Shown here one piece after another: positions 35,738 to 44,701 of a stretch of 64,000 bases of DNA. The translations under genes and the position numbers were made by a program. The stretch is taken from assembly GCA_963801035.1 (NCBI GenBank), contig CAWDDF010000005.1, positions 1 to 64,000 of the forward strand, given 5' to 3'. Source of the DNA: JACCZX01 sp963801035. GTDB taxonomy: Bacteria > Pseudomonadota > Gammaproteobacteria > Burkholderiales > Burkholderiaceae_F. The notes beneath the pieces are model-generated. The model ran no database searches. It had not been told where the DNA came from and saw nothing but the letters and a program-made list of their open reading frames with translations. Every line of letters begins with the position of its first letter. Positions within the stretch are counted from its first letter, which is position 1.

Positions 35738-36661
35738 CTATGCCCATTCCCGCGGACGCAGGAAGTCCGAATACAGCCTTGCTTCGGGCGTTCCAGGCTC
35801 CGGCTGCCAGTCATATTTCCAATGCACGACCGGAGGCAGCGACATCAGAATCGATTCGGTACGGCCTCCCGATTGCAGGCCGAACAGGGTGCCGCGGTCG
35901 AATACGAGGTTGAACTCGACATAGCGCCCACGCCGATACGCCTGGAAGTCGCGCTCGCGGTCGCCGTACGGCGTATCGCGTCGACGCTCGACGATCGGTA
36001 AGTACGCATCCAGAAACGCATCGCCGACGGCGCGCTGCATCGCGAAGCTCTGAGTAAACCCAGCCTCATGAAAGTCATCGAAGAACACGCCGCCGATGCC
36101 GCGCGGCTCGTCGCGATGCTTCAAGTAAAAATACTCGTCGCACCACTTCTTGAAACGCGGGTATTTATCGGCGCCGAAGGGTTCGAGCGCGCGCTTGCAC
36201 GCCGCGTGAAAGTGATGCGCGTCCTCTTCGTACCCGTAATAGGGCGTCAGATCCATTCCGCCACCGAACCAGAAGATGTCCTGCTGATCCTTCGCCTTTG
36301 CGATGAAGAACCGAACGTTCATATGAACGGTTGGGACGTGCGGGTTACGCGGATGGAATACGAGCGAGACACCGAGCGCTTCGAAGCGTCGTCCCGCGAG
36401 CTCGGGCCGCTGCGCGCTCGCCGACGGAGGCAGCGACTTGCCGACAACGTGCGAGAAACCCACCCCTCCGCGCTCGAGCAGGTTGCCGTTTTCGATGATG
36501 CGCGTCAGTCCGCCGCCACCCAGCTGCGCATCTTCGGGCTTTTCCCATACGTCGTGGCCGAATCGCTTGCCGTCCAGCCGTTCGAACGCGTCGACGATGC
36601 GTTGTTGGAGGCCGAGCAGATACTCGCGAACGCTTTGACTGTCGATAAACTCTGCGGTCAC
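35738..36661 (-). CDS. hemF: oxygen-dependent coproporphyrinogen-III oxidase
   Basis: Heme-pathway enzyme of 307 residues, oxidatively decarboxylating coproporphyrinogen III to protoporphyrinogen IX with O2. It shows NPHVPTVHMNVRFF, FWFGGGMDLTPYYGYEEDA and GIGGVFFDDF, and the C-terminal PPVVHWKYDWQPEPGTPEARL; all match HemF. The chosen start is GTG at 36661, which overlaps the stop of the S9 peptidase by 4 bases. The open frame to 36703 extends inside that gene and is not homologous. An aerobic lifestyle fits the arsenite-oxidase content of the window. Confidence 0.94.
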   Translation of the reverse strand: MTAEFIDSQSVREYLLGLQQRIVDAFERLDGKRFGHDVWEKPEDAQLGGGGLTRIIENGNLLERGGVGFSHVVGKSLPPSASAQRPELAGRRFEALGVSLVFHPRNPHVPTVHMNVRFFIAKAKDQQDIFWFGGGMDLTPYYGYEEDAHHFHAACKRALEPFGADKYPRFKKWCDEYFYLKHRDEPRGIGGVFFDDFHEAGFTQSFAMQRAVGDAFLDAYLPIVERRRDTPYGDRERDFQAYRRGRYVEFNLVFDRGTLFGLQSGGRTESILMSLPPVVHWKYDWQPEPGTPEARLYSDFLRPREWA

Positions 36662-38652
36662 GAAAGATGGCGCTTGATAAAGCCCAACACCGTGTCGTAC
36701 CAAGCGACGATATTGCGCGGCTTCAAGATCCAGTGGTTCTCGTCGGGAAACACCAGCAATTCGGACGGCACGCCGTGGTACTGAAGTGCTTCGAACAGGT
36801 TCAGCCCTTCACCGATCGGGCAGCGGTAATCCTTCTCACCGTGAATGATCAGCGCAGGCGTTTTCCACTGCTTGATATGACGGATCGGCGCGTAACGATC
36901 GTACGCATCGGGGTCAGCGTACGGATCCTCGCCGCCCATTTCCAGGTACCACCAGGCAGGGTGGTCCGTGGTGCCAGTGAATTGCGCCATCGTCGTTACG
37001 CACGCGTGCGTGATCAAGCACTTGAAGCGTTGTGTCTGCGTGCCGATCCAGTTCGTCATGTAGCCACCGAAGCTGCCACCCATCGCCATCATCCGCTTTG
37101 GATCGACATCGGCGCGGGCTGCAACTGCATCGGCCACCGCCATTAAATCCTTGTAGCACTGGTCGCCCCACACGTTGCCCCAGATACCTTGTACGAACTG
37201 CTGGCCAAAGCCTGTCGAGCCGCGCGGATTCGGTTGCACTACCGCATAACCCTGCGCGACCGCAAGCAATGGATTCCAGCGCCAGTGCCACGCATCGGCC
37301 GTCATGCCGATCGGGCCACCGTGAATCCAGAGCAGCGTCGGACGCCTACCCTGCACGTTCTTCGGCTTCATAACGAAGTACTGCACATCGACGCCGTCGG
37401 TCGACTTCGCGGTCCGGTTTTCGACCTCCACCCAATCCGGATATTGAAAACCCGATAGGCGCGCCAGCGTCTGCGGCGGGGAGCTGACCGTCGGCGTGAC
37501 GACGAATGCTTCGGGCGGCTCGAGAAATGTCGAGCGAATACCGGCGATGCGCCCATCCGGAAGAACATACAGATTACTGTGGGCGCCACCTTCACGCTCA
37601 GGAGTAATGCGCTCGGTCTTGCCGGTCGCAACTTCTATCGTGAAGATGGGCACATGCCCCGCGACGTCCGCGCCTACGATCAAACGCTTGCCATCGGCGG
37701 ACCAATCGCCTAGCTCGGGCCACGCCTCGAAGTCTTTGGCAACTTCACGCAGCGAACCGCTCGCCACATCGATCAGCGTGACTGTTGGGCGGATCACAAC
37801 GGTCGGTGAGCGCTTCATGCGAATTACCGCGACTGTCTTGCCGTCGGGTGCAAATCGCGGTGATTCAGTGTTGCTGTTGGTGGCTGCGCCGAGAATGCGC
37901 ATGCTTTTGGACTCGACGTCGATCAGCGCGATCGCGGTATCGGTTTCGCGATCTTCGCCGGTGCTCTGCCATGTCACTGCAACCTGGCGCCCGTCGGGCG
38001 ACAGATCGAATCCGGGCTCGACCGACATCTCGCGCCGCGCTTCAGGCGTCAGATCGGTCCGAGTCTTTCCATCCAACGAATACGAGATCACATGCGTATT
38101 CGCCATATTCTCGTTCTCGTGCAGCCAGTGATCCCAGTGCCGCACCGGCTGACTGCGAAAGTGCCGTGCGCTCGCTCCCTTTTTCTCGCGCTCTTTCGCG
38201 GTTTCTCGTTGCTTGTCGTGTTCGACGCCGGCGAGCACAGGCGCCAGCACAATCAAACGATCGGCCTTTTTGGCAAACTTGAAATCGTCGACGCCGAGTG
38301 GCTCATCGGTCAACTGCTGCGCTTCACCGCCCGCGGCAGGCAAAAGCCAGACTTGCATTCGCTTGTCCGCATCCTCGTCGGACTTGACTTCATTGGGCTG
38401 CCGGTTCGAAAGAAATGCCAGAGCACCGTCATGGCGAAAACAGAGCGCCGTGTCCTTGCTGTCGCCGCGGGTCAGCTGCGTTGCGTCGCTACCGTCGGTC
38501 GGCACCTTCCAGATGTCGGATACATACTTGACCCCTTCGCGATCGAGCCGCTGTACAGCCACGCCGAGCCAGGTGCCATCAGGTGATGCTGCAATCGTCG
38601 ACACACGCTTCAGCGCGATGTGTTGTTCTACGGTGTAAGGCGTGTCAGCCAT
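36658..38652 (-). CDS. S9 family prolyl oligopeptidase
   Basis: Serine peptidase of 664 residues with a beta-propeller (residues about 20-390) and a C-terminal alpha/beta hydrolase. The nucleophile lies in GGSFGGYMTNWIG, the acid in DKYRCPIGEG-like context (HGEKDYRCPIGEG) and the His in DENHWILKP. It would release dipeptides or acylated residues; no signal peptide is seen. The ATG at 38652 (MADTPYTVEQ) is preferred, with AGGA 9 bases upstream. The gene overlaps the end of purD by 8 bases and the start of hemF by 4, so it is inserted in the purD-hemF order. Confidence 0.9.
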   Translation of the reverse strand: MADTPYTVEQHIALKRVSTIAASPDGTWLGVAVQRLDREGVKYVSDIWKVPTDGSDATQLTRGDSKDTALCFRHDGALAFLSNRQPNEVKSDEDADKRMQVWLLPAAGGEAQQLTDEPLGVDDFKFAKKADRLIVLAPVLAGVEHDKQRETAKEREKKGASARHFRSQPVRHWDHWLHENENMANTHVISYSLDGKTRTDLTPEARREMSVEPGFDLSPDGRQVAVTWQSTGEDRETDTAIALIDVESKSMRILGAATNSNTESPRFAPDGKTVAVIRMKRSPTVVIRPTVTLIDVASGSLREVAKDFEAWPELGDWSADGKRLIVGADVAGHVPIFTIEVATGKTERITPEREGGAHSNLYVLPDGRIAGIRSTFLEPPEAFVVTPTVSSPPQTLARLSGFQYPDWVEVENRTAKSTDGVDVQYFVMKPKNVQGRRPTLLWIHGGPIGMTADAWHWRWNPLLAVAQGYAVVQPNPRGSTGFGQQFVQGIWGNVWGDQCYKDLMAVADAVAARADVDPKRMMAMGGSFGGYMTNWIGTQTQRFKCLITHACVTTMAQFTGTTDHPAWWYLEMGGEDPYADPDAYDRYAPIRHIKQWKTPALIIHGEKDYRCPIGEGLNLFEALQYHGVPSELLVFPDENHWILKPRNIVAWYDTVLGFIKRHLS

Positions 38653-39940
38653 CAACGATCCTAACGTTTGTTCTTGGTGCGAGGGCACGATGTCCGATAT
38701 CGCGGCGAAATTGCATCCCATCGAACTCAACTTCATCGACCGCGTCGTACGCGCGCTTCTGCGCGGCACGCACTGTTTCTCCCAACGCGGTTACGCACAG
38801 CACCCGCCCGCCACGCGTCACCAGTTGCTGTTCATCGAACGCCGTGCCTGCATGAAAAGTGATGCAGTCTTCATCGTCATTGGGTAAATGCGTGATCGCG
38901 TCGCCACTGCGTGGATTGTCAGGGTAGCCCGCGGCGGCAATAACGACGCCGAGTGCGGTGCGGCGATCCCATTCGGCCTCGACCTGATCGAGTCGGCCAT
39001 CGATCGCTGCATCGATCAGGTGAGCGAGGCTCGACTTCAATCGCAGCATGATCGGTTGCGTTTCGGGGTCGCCGAGACGGCAATTGAATTCGAGCGTCTT
39101 GATGTTGCCATCAGGCTCGATCATCAACCCGGCGTACAAGAAACCTTGGTATGGAATTCCGTCGGCCGCCATGCCGCTGATCGTCGGCATGATGATTTCG
39201 CGCAGCACGCGTGCGTGGATCGTCGGCGTGATGACCGGCGCCGGCGAATATGCACCCATCCCTCCCGTGTTCGGCCCGCGGTCGGCATCGAGCAAACGCT
39301 TGTGGTCCTGACTGGTCGCAAGTGCGAGCACGTTCTTTCCGTCCGACATGACGATGAAGCTCGCTTCCTCGCCGGTTAGAAACTGCTCGATGACGACTCG
39401 GGCGCCGCTCGCGCCGACGCGGTTGTCGATCAGCATCGAATCGATCGCGGCGTTGGCTTCATCGAGCGTCATCGCGACGACGACGCCTTTACCTGCGGCC
39501 AGACCATCCGCCTTGATAACGATTGGCGCGCCACGCTCACTCACGTACGCGCGTGCCAATGCGGCATCGGTAAAAGTCTGGTGCTGCGCGGTCGGAATTC
39601 GATGGCGTTGCATGAACGCCTTCGCAAAATCTTTGGAACTTTCAAGCTGCGCCGCTGCCCGCGTAGGGCCGAAGATCCTTAGTCCGCGCGAACGAAAAAC
39701 ATCGACCACGCCGGAGGCAAGCGGAGCTTCGGGTCCTACAACCGTAAACGCAACACCTTCACGCTGCGCGAGGTCTGCGAGCGCCTCATTGCTCGCATAC
39801 GGAACGTTCTGAAAGCGCTTGTCGCGCGCGGTACCGCCGTTACCCGGTGCGATAAAGATGCTCTGTACGCGCGCCGAGCGAGCAAGCCTCCACGCGAGCG
39901 CGTGCTCGCGACCGCCGCCGCCGATCACCAGCAGCTTCAT
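38645..39940 (-). CDS. purD: phosphoribosylamine-glycine ligase
   Basis: GAR synthetase of 431 residues, the second step of purine synthesis (ATP-dependent ligation of glycine to phosphoribosylamine). The ATP-grasp fold shows MKLLVIGGGGREHALAWRLA at the start, PIVIKADGLAAGKGVVVA in the ATP-binding region and LEFNCRLGDPETQPIML at the metal site. The length is normal. It lies 11 bases downstream of yebC and overlaps the S9 peptidase. Confidence 0.95.
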   Translation of the reverse strand: MKLLVIGGGGREHALAWRLARSARVQSIFIAPGNGGTARDKRFQNVPYASNEALADLAQREGVAFTVVGPEAPLASGVVDVFRSRGLRIFGPTRAAAQLESSKDFAKAFMQRHRIPTAQHQTFTDAALARAYVSERGAPIVIKADGLAAGKGVVVAMTLDEANAAIDSMLIDNRVGASGARVVIEQFLTGEEASFIVMSDGKNVLALATSQDHKRLLDADRGPNTGGMGAYSPAPVITPTIHARVLREIIMPTISGMAADGIPYQGFLYAGLMIEPDGNIKTLEFNCRLGDPETQPIMLRLKSSLAHLIDAAIDGRLDQVEAEWDRRTALGVVIAAAGYPDNPRSGDAITHLPNDDEDCITFHAGTAFDEQQLVTRGGRVLCVTALGETVRAAQKRAYDAVDEVEFDGMQFRRDIGHRALAPRTNVRIVDG

Positions 39941-39951
39941 CTAGGGCCTAT

Positions 39952-40674
39952 TCACGCGATCGCGGCGGTGGTGTAAACCTGTTGAACGTCGTCGAGGTCT
40001 TCCAGGGTGTCGAGCAGTTTCTGCATCCTGTCGGCTTCGTCGCCGGTAAGTACCGTCTCCGCGAGCGGCTTCATCGTCACTTCGGCGAGTTCGGGTTTTA
40101 GCCCCGCATTGTCGAGCGCGATGCGGACCTTTTCGAATTCTGCAGGTGCCGAAATGACTTCGACCGTGCCGTCATCGTTGGCAATCACGTCTTCGGCGCC
40201 GGCTTCCAGCGCAACGTCGATCACTTTCTCTTCGGAGGTGCCGGGTGCGAACAGCAGCTGGCCGCAGTGCTTGAAGTTGAACGCAACCGAGCCGTCGGTA
40301 CCGAGGTTGCCGCCATGCTTCGCTAAGGCATGCCGCACTTCGGCGACGGTACGAACCCGGTTGTCGGTTAGCGCATCGATCATCAATGCCGCGCCGCCGA
40401 TGCCATACCCCTCGTATCGAATCTCTTCGTATGTCACACCCTCGAGCTTGCCGGCGCCACGCTGAATTGCGCCAGTCAGCTTGTCTTTGGGAACGTTGCC
40501 AAGCCGAGCCTTCTCGAGAGCAAGGCGCAGGCGCGGATTCATGCCAGGATCAGCGCCGCCGTCGCGTGCAGCCACCGTCACTTCACGAATGATTTTCGTC
40601 CACAGCGAACCTCGCTTTGCATCCTGGCGATTTTTGCGATGCTGAATGTTGGCCCACTTTGAATGGCCGGCCAT
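39952..40674 (-). CDS. YebC/PmpR family DNA-binding regulatory protein
   Basis: Protein of 240 residues; starts with MAGHSKWANIQHRKNRQDAKR, which is the family signature, then GYGIGGAALMIDALTDNR and a C-terminal YTTAAIA-like end. YebC-family proteins act as transcriptional regulators and have also been linked to relief of ribosome stalling at proline runs. The ATG at 40674 is clear; the longer open frame is not homologous. Divergent from the HerA-like ATPase gene by 125 bases, where a shared promoter region is likely. Confidence 0.93.
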   Translation of the reverse strand: MAGHSKWANIQHRKNRQDAKRGSLWTKIIREVTVAARDGGADPGMNPRLRLALEKARLGNVPKDKLTGAIQRGAGKLEGVTYEEIRYEGYGIGGAALMIDALTDNRVRTVAEVRHALAKHGGNLGTDGSVAFNFKHCGQLLFAPGTSEEKVIDVALEAGAEDVIANDDGTVEVISAPAEFEKVRIALDNAGLKPELAEVTMKPLAETVLTGDEADRMQKLLDTLEDLDDVQQVYTTAAIA

Positions 40675-40799
40675 GGAGATCTTGTGCGATTCGGAAAGGG
40701 GCGCGAGTGTAACAAGCAGCGCTGTATCGCATCTGCGCTGCGCAGCGCGGGTTCGGCTACGCTTTGCAAAAACACCGTAACGTAGAAGTTGAGGTACCC

Positions 40800-42329
40800 A
40801 TGGCTGAACCGCTTGTGATTGCAATGTCGGGCAACAACGAACTCGCGCTGCTGCCTGCGATGTCGAATCGGCACGGCTGCATCACCGGCGCCACCGGTAC
40901 CGGCAAAACGGTGACGATGCAGAAGATGGCCGAGAGTTTTTCAAATATCGGCGTGCCGGTGTTCATGGCCGATATCAAGGGCGATTTCTCGGGCATTGCG
41001 GCACCAGGCAAGCCGGACGACAAGATGAAAGCGCGGCTTGCCGAGCGCGGACTGCCTGAACCAAAGTGGCAAGCGTGTCCGGTCACGTTCTGGGACATCT
41101 GGGGTGAGCAGGGTCACCCGGTTCGCGCCACCGTGTCGGACATGGGACCGCTGTTATTCGCACGCTTGCTGGCACTGAATGAAACGCAGGAAGGCGTGCT
41201 GTCGTTGGTGTTCAAGGTGGCCGACGACAACGGACTGCTGCTGCTCGATCTGAAAGACCTGCGCTCAATCCTGCAGTACGTCGGCGACAACGCCGCGAAA
41301 TTCAAGACGCAATATGGCAACGTCTCGTCCGCTTCGATCGGTGCGATTCAGCGCGGTCTGTTGCAGCTGGAAGAGCAGGGCGGTGAACGCTTCTTCGGCG
41401 AGCCAATGCTCGACATTGCCGATTTGATGCAGACGACCGACGGCAAAGGTATCGTCAACGTCCTCGCCGCGGACAGGATGATGAACAATCCGCGACTGTA
41501 TGCGAGCTTTTTGCTGTGGTTGCTGTCGGAGCTGTTTGAAAATCTGCCCGAGGTGGGCGATCGTGACAAACCAAAGCTGGTGTTCTTCTTCGACGAGGCG
41601 CATTTGCTGTTCAACGATGCGCCATCTGCGCTGTTGGAGAAGGTAGAACAGGTTGTGCGATTGATCCGCTCGAAGGGCGTCGGCGTGTTCTTTGTCACGC
41701 AAAATCCACTCGACATCCCAGACAGGGTCCTGGGCCAGCTCGGCAACCGCGTACAGCACGCGCTACGCGCGTTCACGCCGAGAGACCAGAAGGCGGTGAA
41801 GTCGGTGGCCGAGACAATGCGCGCCAATCCGAAGATCGATGCAACGCAGGCGATCCTCGAGCTTGCGGTTGGCGAGGCACTGGTCAGCTTCCTTGATGGG
41901 AAAGGTACGCCGGGCATCACGGAGCGCGCCTGGGTGCTGCCGCCGGGCTCTCAGCTTGGCCCGATCTCGCCGGACCAGCGTACGCAGTTGCAAAAAAATT
42001 CGATCGTTGCCGGGACATACGAGAAGACGATCGATCGTGAGTCCGCGCACGAGATGCTGAAGGCGCGCGCCGAAAGTGCACTGCCCCCGACGGATCATCC
42101 TCGCGACAAACCCGGTGCTGCTTCACCCGCGCCGACGTCCGGCAATGGCGGCATCATGGGCGGTCTGGGCGATATCCTGTTCGGATCGACAGGTCCGCGC
42201 GGCGGCCGACGCGAGGGAATGGTCGAAGCCATGGGCAAAAGCGCCGCTCGCTCGATGGGTTCGTCGATAGCGCGGGAAATTACGCGTGGGGTTCTTGGTT
42301 CGATACTGGGCGGGAAGCGACGCCGTTGA
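40800..42329 (+). CDS. HerA-like/DUF853 ATPase
   Basis: P-loop ATPase of 509 residues in the HerA/FtsK superfamily. Walker A is GATGTGKTVTMQK near residue 32 and Walker B LVFFFDEAHLLFN near 265. The sensor region reads FFVTQNPLDIPDRVLGQLGN. This is DUF853, found widely in proteobacteria. The C-terminal 70 residues are Gly- and Arg-rich (GGIMGGLGDILFG, GPRGGRREG) and perhaps disordered. Relatives pump DNA or act in genome maintenance, but no function is proven for this subgroup. The next gene starts 17 bases downstream. Confidence 0.88.
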   Translation: MAEPLVIAMSGNNELALLPAMSNRHGCITGATGTGKTVTMQKMAESFSNIGVPVFMADIKGDFSGIAAPGKPDDKMKARLAERGLPEPKWQACPVTFWDIWGEQGHPVRATVSDMGPLLFARLLALNETQEGVLSLVFKVADDNGLLLLDLKDLRSILQYVGDNAAKFKTQYGNVSSASIGAIQRGLLQLEEQGGERFFGEPMLDIADLMQTTDGKGIVNVLAADRMMNNPRLYASFLLWLLSELFENLPEVGDRDKPKLVFFFDEAHLLFNDAPSALLEKVEQVVRLIRSKGVGVFFVTQNPLDIPDRVLGQLGNRVQHALRAFTPRDQKAVKSVAETMRANPKIDATQAILELAVGEALVSFLDGKGTPGITERAWVLPPGSQLGPISPDQRTQLQKNSIVAGTYEKTIDRESAHEMLKARAESALPPTDHPRDKPGAASPAPTSGNGGIMGGLGDILFGSTGPRGGRREGMVEAMGKSAARSMGSSIAREITRGVLGSILGGKRRR

Positions 42330-42346
42330 TCTAAGCGGCTGGTCTC

Positions 42347-42811
42347 GTGTCTGCAATCAGCACTATTCTTTCCACGATCGAAACGTGGCCGCTGTCCGAA
42401 GCGATACGCCGCTCAATCTGGGCGTATCCGGCTCTCGAGACCATTCACATCGCATCATTCGCCGCGGTGTTCGGATCGCTAATGGTGCTCGAGTTGCGCG
42501 TCTTTGGTGCGGTTCCGGCGGTTCCGCTTTCACCATTGGCACGTCTTTCGATACCGATCGCATTGACGTCGTTTGCGGTTGCGGCCGCAGCCGGCTTGCT
42601 GATGCTCATTTCCAGCGCAACGGAGATCGTCACGAATCAGGCGTTTCAGATAAAGGTCGCATTGATCCTGACGGCGGGCGGCAATGCTTGGTGGTTTCAC
42701 CGACGCGGAAGCTTGGTCCTCCATGATTGTGTTGCAAAGGCCCAGTCCTTGCTCTCGATCGTGCTTTGGGTCGGTGTCATCGCGTGCGGCCGCTTGATCG
42801 CCTACGTTTAG
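42347..42811 (+). CDS. small four-helix membrane protein (DUF6644-like)
   Basis: Protein of 154 residues with four predicted transmembrane helices (about 35-58, 68-90, 98-115 and 130-150). ETIHIASFAAVFGSLMVLEL and LSPLARLSIPIALTSF are the recognisable segments. It resembles the DUF6644 group of small membrane proteins, often encoded next to a DUF6152 protein, as here. Function is unknown. The following DUF6152 gene starts 24 bases later, so the two probably act together at the cell envelope. Confidence 0.75.
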   Translation: MSAISTILSTIETWPLSEAIRRSIWAYPALETIHIASFAAVFGSLMVLELRVFGAVPAVPLSPLARLSIPIALTSFAVAAAAGLLMLISSATEIVTNQAFQIKVALILTAGGNAWWFHRRGSLVLHDCVAKAQSLLSIVLWVGVIACGRLIAYV

Positions 42812-42835
42812 TTATCCATTTTTGAGGAGATCCGA

Positions 42836-43306
42836 ATGAATCGTCGCTACTTTGTTCAACTGACGATCGGCGCGCTGTTCGCCGCGCCGGTTCTCGCCCA
42901 CCATGGGTGGTCGAGCTTCGATCAGGACAAGCCGCTGTATCTGAGCGGCACGCTGACGCAGGTGCGTTGGCAAAACCCCCATGCCGAAGTCATGTTGCGC
43001 GTGGACGCAACCAAGCTGCCGGACGGCATCGCCTCGCGCACCGTTCCGGCGCAGCAGCAGTCCGTCGACGGCGCAGGCATCCTCAAGAAGGTCCAAGTCC
43101 CTGCGAATGCCGCTGGCACCTGGGAAGTCGAATTCGCACCGCTATCGCGGATGCAGGCGTGGGGTTTATCTCAGCCACCGAAGGTTGGCGACCGTATCGA
43201 GGTGATCGGGTACGGGTTGGCCGACGAGAACAAGCGGTTGTTACGCGCCGAGTACTTGTTCGTTAACGGTAAGGCGTATGCCTTTCGATCGTCGCCGGTG
43301 AATTAG
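42836..43306 (+). CDS. DUF6152 family exported protein
   Basis: Protein of 156 residues with a signal peptide (MNRRYFVQLTIGALFAAPVLA). The mature start HHGWSSFDQDKPLYLSGTL and VRWQNPHAEVML identify DUF6152. A HH pair immediately after the cleavage site could bind metal, which is inference. GAGGAGATC precedes the ATG, giving a good ribosome site. It is paired with the upstream small membrane protein. Function is unknown. Confidence 0.85.
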   Translation: MNRRYFVQLTIGALFAAPVLAHHGWSSFDQDKPLYLSGTLTQVRWQNPHAEVMLRVDATKLPDGIASRTVPAQQQSVDGAGILKKVQVPANAAGTWEVEFAPLSRMQAWGLSQPPKVGDRIEVIGYGLADENKRLLRAEYLFVNGKAYAFRSSPVN

Positions 43307-43327
43307 CAGCCTTTTGCAAGCTGATTT

Positions 43328-43350
43328 AGCACTCGCCGAGCGCGAGTGCT
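43328..43350 (+). terminator. hairpin after the DUF6152 gene
   Basis: AGCACTCG at 43328-43335 pairs perfectly with CGAGTGCT at 43343-43350 around loop CCGAGCG, 21 bases after the stop at 43306. T-rich sequence follows (TCGTGCATTCTTGCTTT) but not a clean T-run, so termination is plausible rather than certain. Confidence 0.45.
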
Positions 43351-43461
43351 TCGTGCATTCTTGCTTTAGTAGTCTTTTTGGCTTCTACCAGTGGGGGTTT
43401 TACATGTATACCGTTTACGTACTTCCGCGTTGATTCGAATGCAGCGTTAACGGAGGTCTTG

Positions 43462-44451
43462 ATGAGCGTACCTGCAGTCATACCGTCGCCAATCGCGATC
43501 GCAGGGTTCAAGGACGTCTACCAGGTGTTGCGCGTTGAGGACGCGCTCACCGGTCTGCAGGAGCTTGGCGCCAGCGCCAGCGAGGCGTTGCGAGCAACCT
43601 ACGTCAAGATGATTCGCAGCGGTGGGCAGCGCTTCGTGACCAAGCCGGCCGCACTGCCCGACATCGATGCGCTGATCAACGAGCTGCCCAACTTTGAAGC
43701 GCCGCTGCAAGATATTCGCAAGCAGCTTGCGCTGTGTTTGTCGTCGGACGATCCGCTCGAGCTCGAGCCCATCTTGCTGCTGGGCGAACCGGGCATCGGC
43801 AAGACGCACTTCGCACGCCGGCTCGCAAAATTGCTGGGTACCGGCTACAACTTTATCGGCATGAGCTCGTTGACCGCTGGCTGGATTCTGTCGGGCGCGT
43901 CCGCGCAATGGAAAAATGCCAAGCCGGGAAAGGTGTTCGACGCACTGGTCAACGGCGACTACGCCAACCCCGTGATCGTCGTCGATGAAATCGACAAGGC
44001 CGGCAGTGACACGCAATATGACCCGCTGGGCAGCTTGTACACGTTGCTCGAGCACGACACAGCAACCGAATTCGTCGACGAATTTGTCGAAGTGCCGATT
44101 GATGCGTCCGACGTTGTCTGGATCGCTACAGCGAATGATGCGCACTCGATTCCGTCACCGATCTTGAACCGGATGAATGTGTATGCAATCGATCCGCCGG
44201 ACCACGAAGGTTCGCGCCGCATCGCTCGCTGCATCTACGACGAGCTGCGCGGTGAGCATGCCTGGGGTCAGGCTTTTCCTCCTGAGCTTTCCGACGAAGG
44301 CCTCGACCGGCTCGCTCGCCTGAAGCCGCGCGAGATGCGGCGTGTGTTGCTTGCTGCTTTCGGGACGGCGAAGCTGGCGGGGCGCAATGAGGTCAGGCCG
44401 GATGACATCACCGAAGAGCGCGCCGCTAAAAAGTCCCGTATAGGGTTCTAA
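43462..44451 (+). CDS. AAA family ATPase (Lon/MoxR-like module)
   Basis: Protein of 329 residues. A helical N-terminus (about 1-85) precedes an AAA+ core: Walker A LLGEPGIGKTHFARRL, Walker B VIVVDEIDKAG, sensor 1 WIATANDAHSIP and an arginine finger region NRMNVYAI. The C-terminal lid contains LARLKPREMRRVLLAAFG. It resembles the ATPase module of Lon, without the protease domain, so it would need a partner or act as a chaperone. GGAGG lies upstream of the ATG at 43462, which fixes the start. No partner gene is obvious nearby. Confidence 0.82.
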   Translation: MSVPAVIPSPIAIAGFKDVYQVLRVEDALTGLQELGASASEALRATYVKMIRSGGQRFVTKPAALPDIDALINELPNFEAPLQDIRKQLALCLSSDDPLELEPILLLGEPGIGKTHFARRLAKLLGTGYNFIGMSSLTAGWILSGASAQWKNAKPGKVFDALVNGDYANPVIVVDEIDKAGSDTQYDPLGSLYTLLEHDTATEFVDEFVEVPIDASDVVWIATANDAHSIPSPILNRMNVYAIDPPDHEGSRRIARCIYDELRGEHAWGQAFPPELSDEGLDRLARLKPREMRRVLLAAFGTAKLAGRNEVRPDDITEERAAKKSRIGF

Positions 44452-44469
44452 CAGCCGCTCCTCGTGTAC

Positions 44470-44652
44470 GCGACCGCTACGCGGTCGCACGTGCACTCGT
44501 CGCGATTAGCTTGATGCGCGCCCTCCGGGCGACGAGTGACATGCCGGGGGCATGTCGCCGGACATCGTCGGCGAAGCTGACGGTGGTCCCGCCGGCTTCA
44601 GGCGGGATTTGCGGTTCGCGCCAGACGAACCGCAAACAACGCGCGTACGCGC
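44470..44652. repeat. array of six consecutive hairpins
   Basis: Successive inverted repeats fill the gap between two convergent genes. They are GCGACCGC/GCGGTCGC at 44470-44488, GACATGCC/GGCATGTC at 44538-44556, CGCCG/CGGCG at about 44556-44573, TCCCGCC/GGCGGGA at 44587-44607, TTTGCGGTTCG/CGAACCGCAAA (11 bp) at 44608-44636 and the palindrome GCGCGTACGCGC at 44641-44652. A further CGCCC/GGGCG pair lies near 44519-44532. No open frame here is convincing. They may act together as a bidirectional terminator or an RNA. Confidence 0.75.
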
Positions 44653-44701
44653 GCAGTACAACGGCAAGGGAGTTAGAACTTCGCTCGCCGTCTCATCACG
44701 A

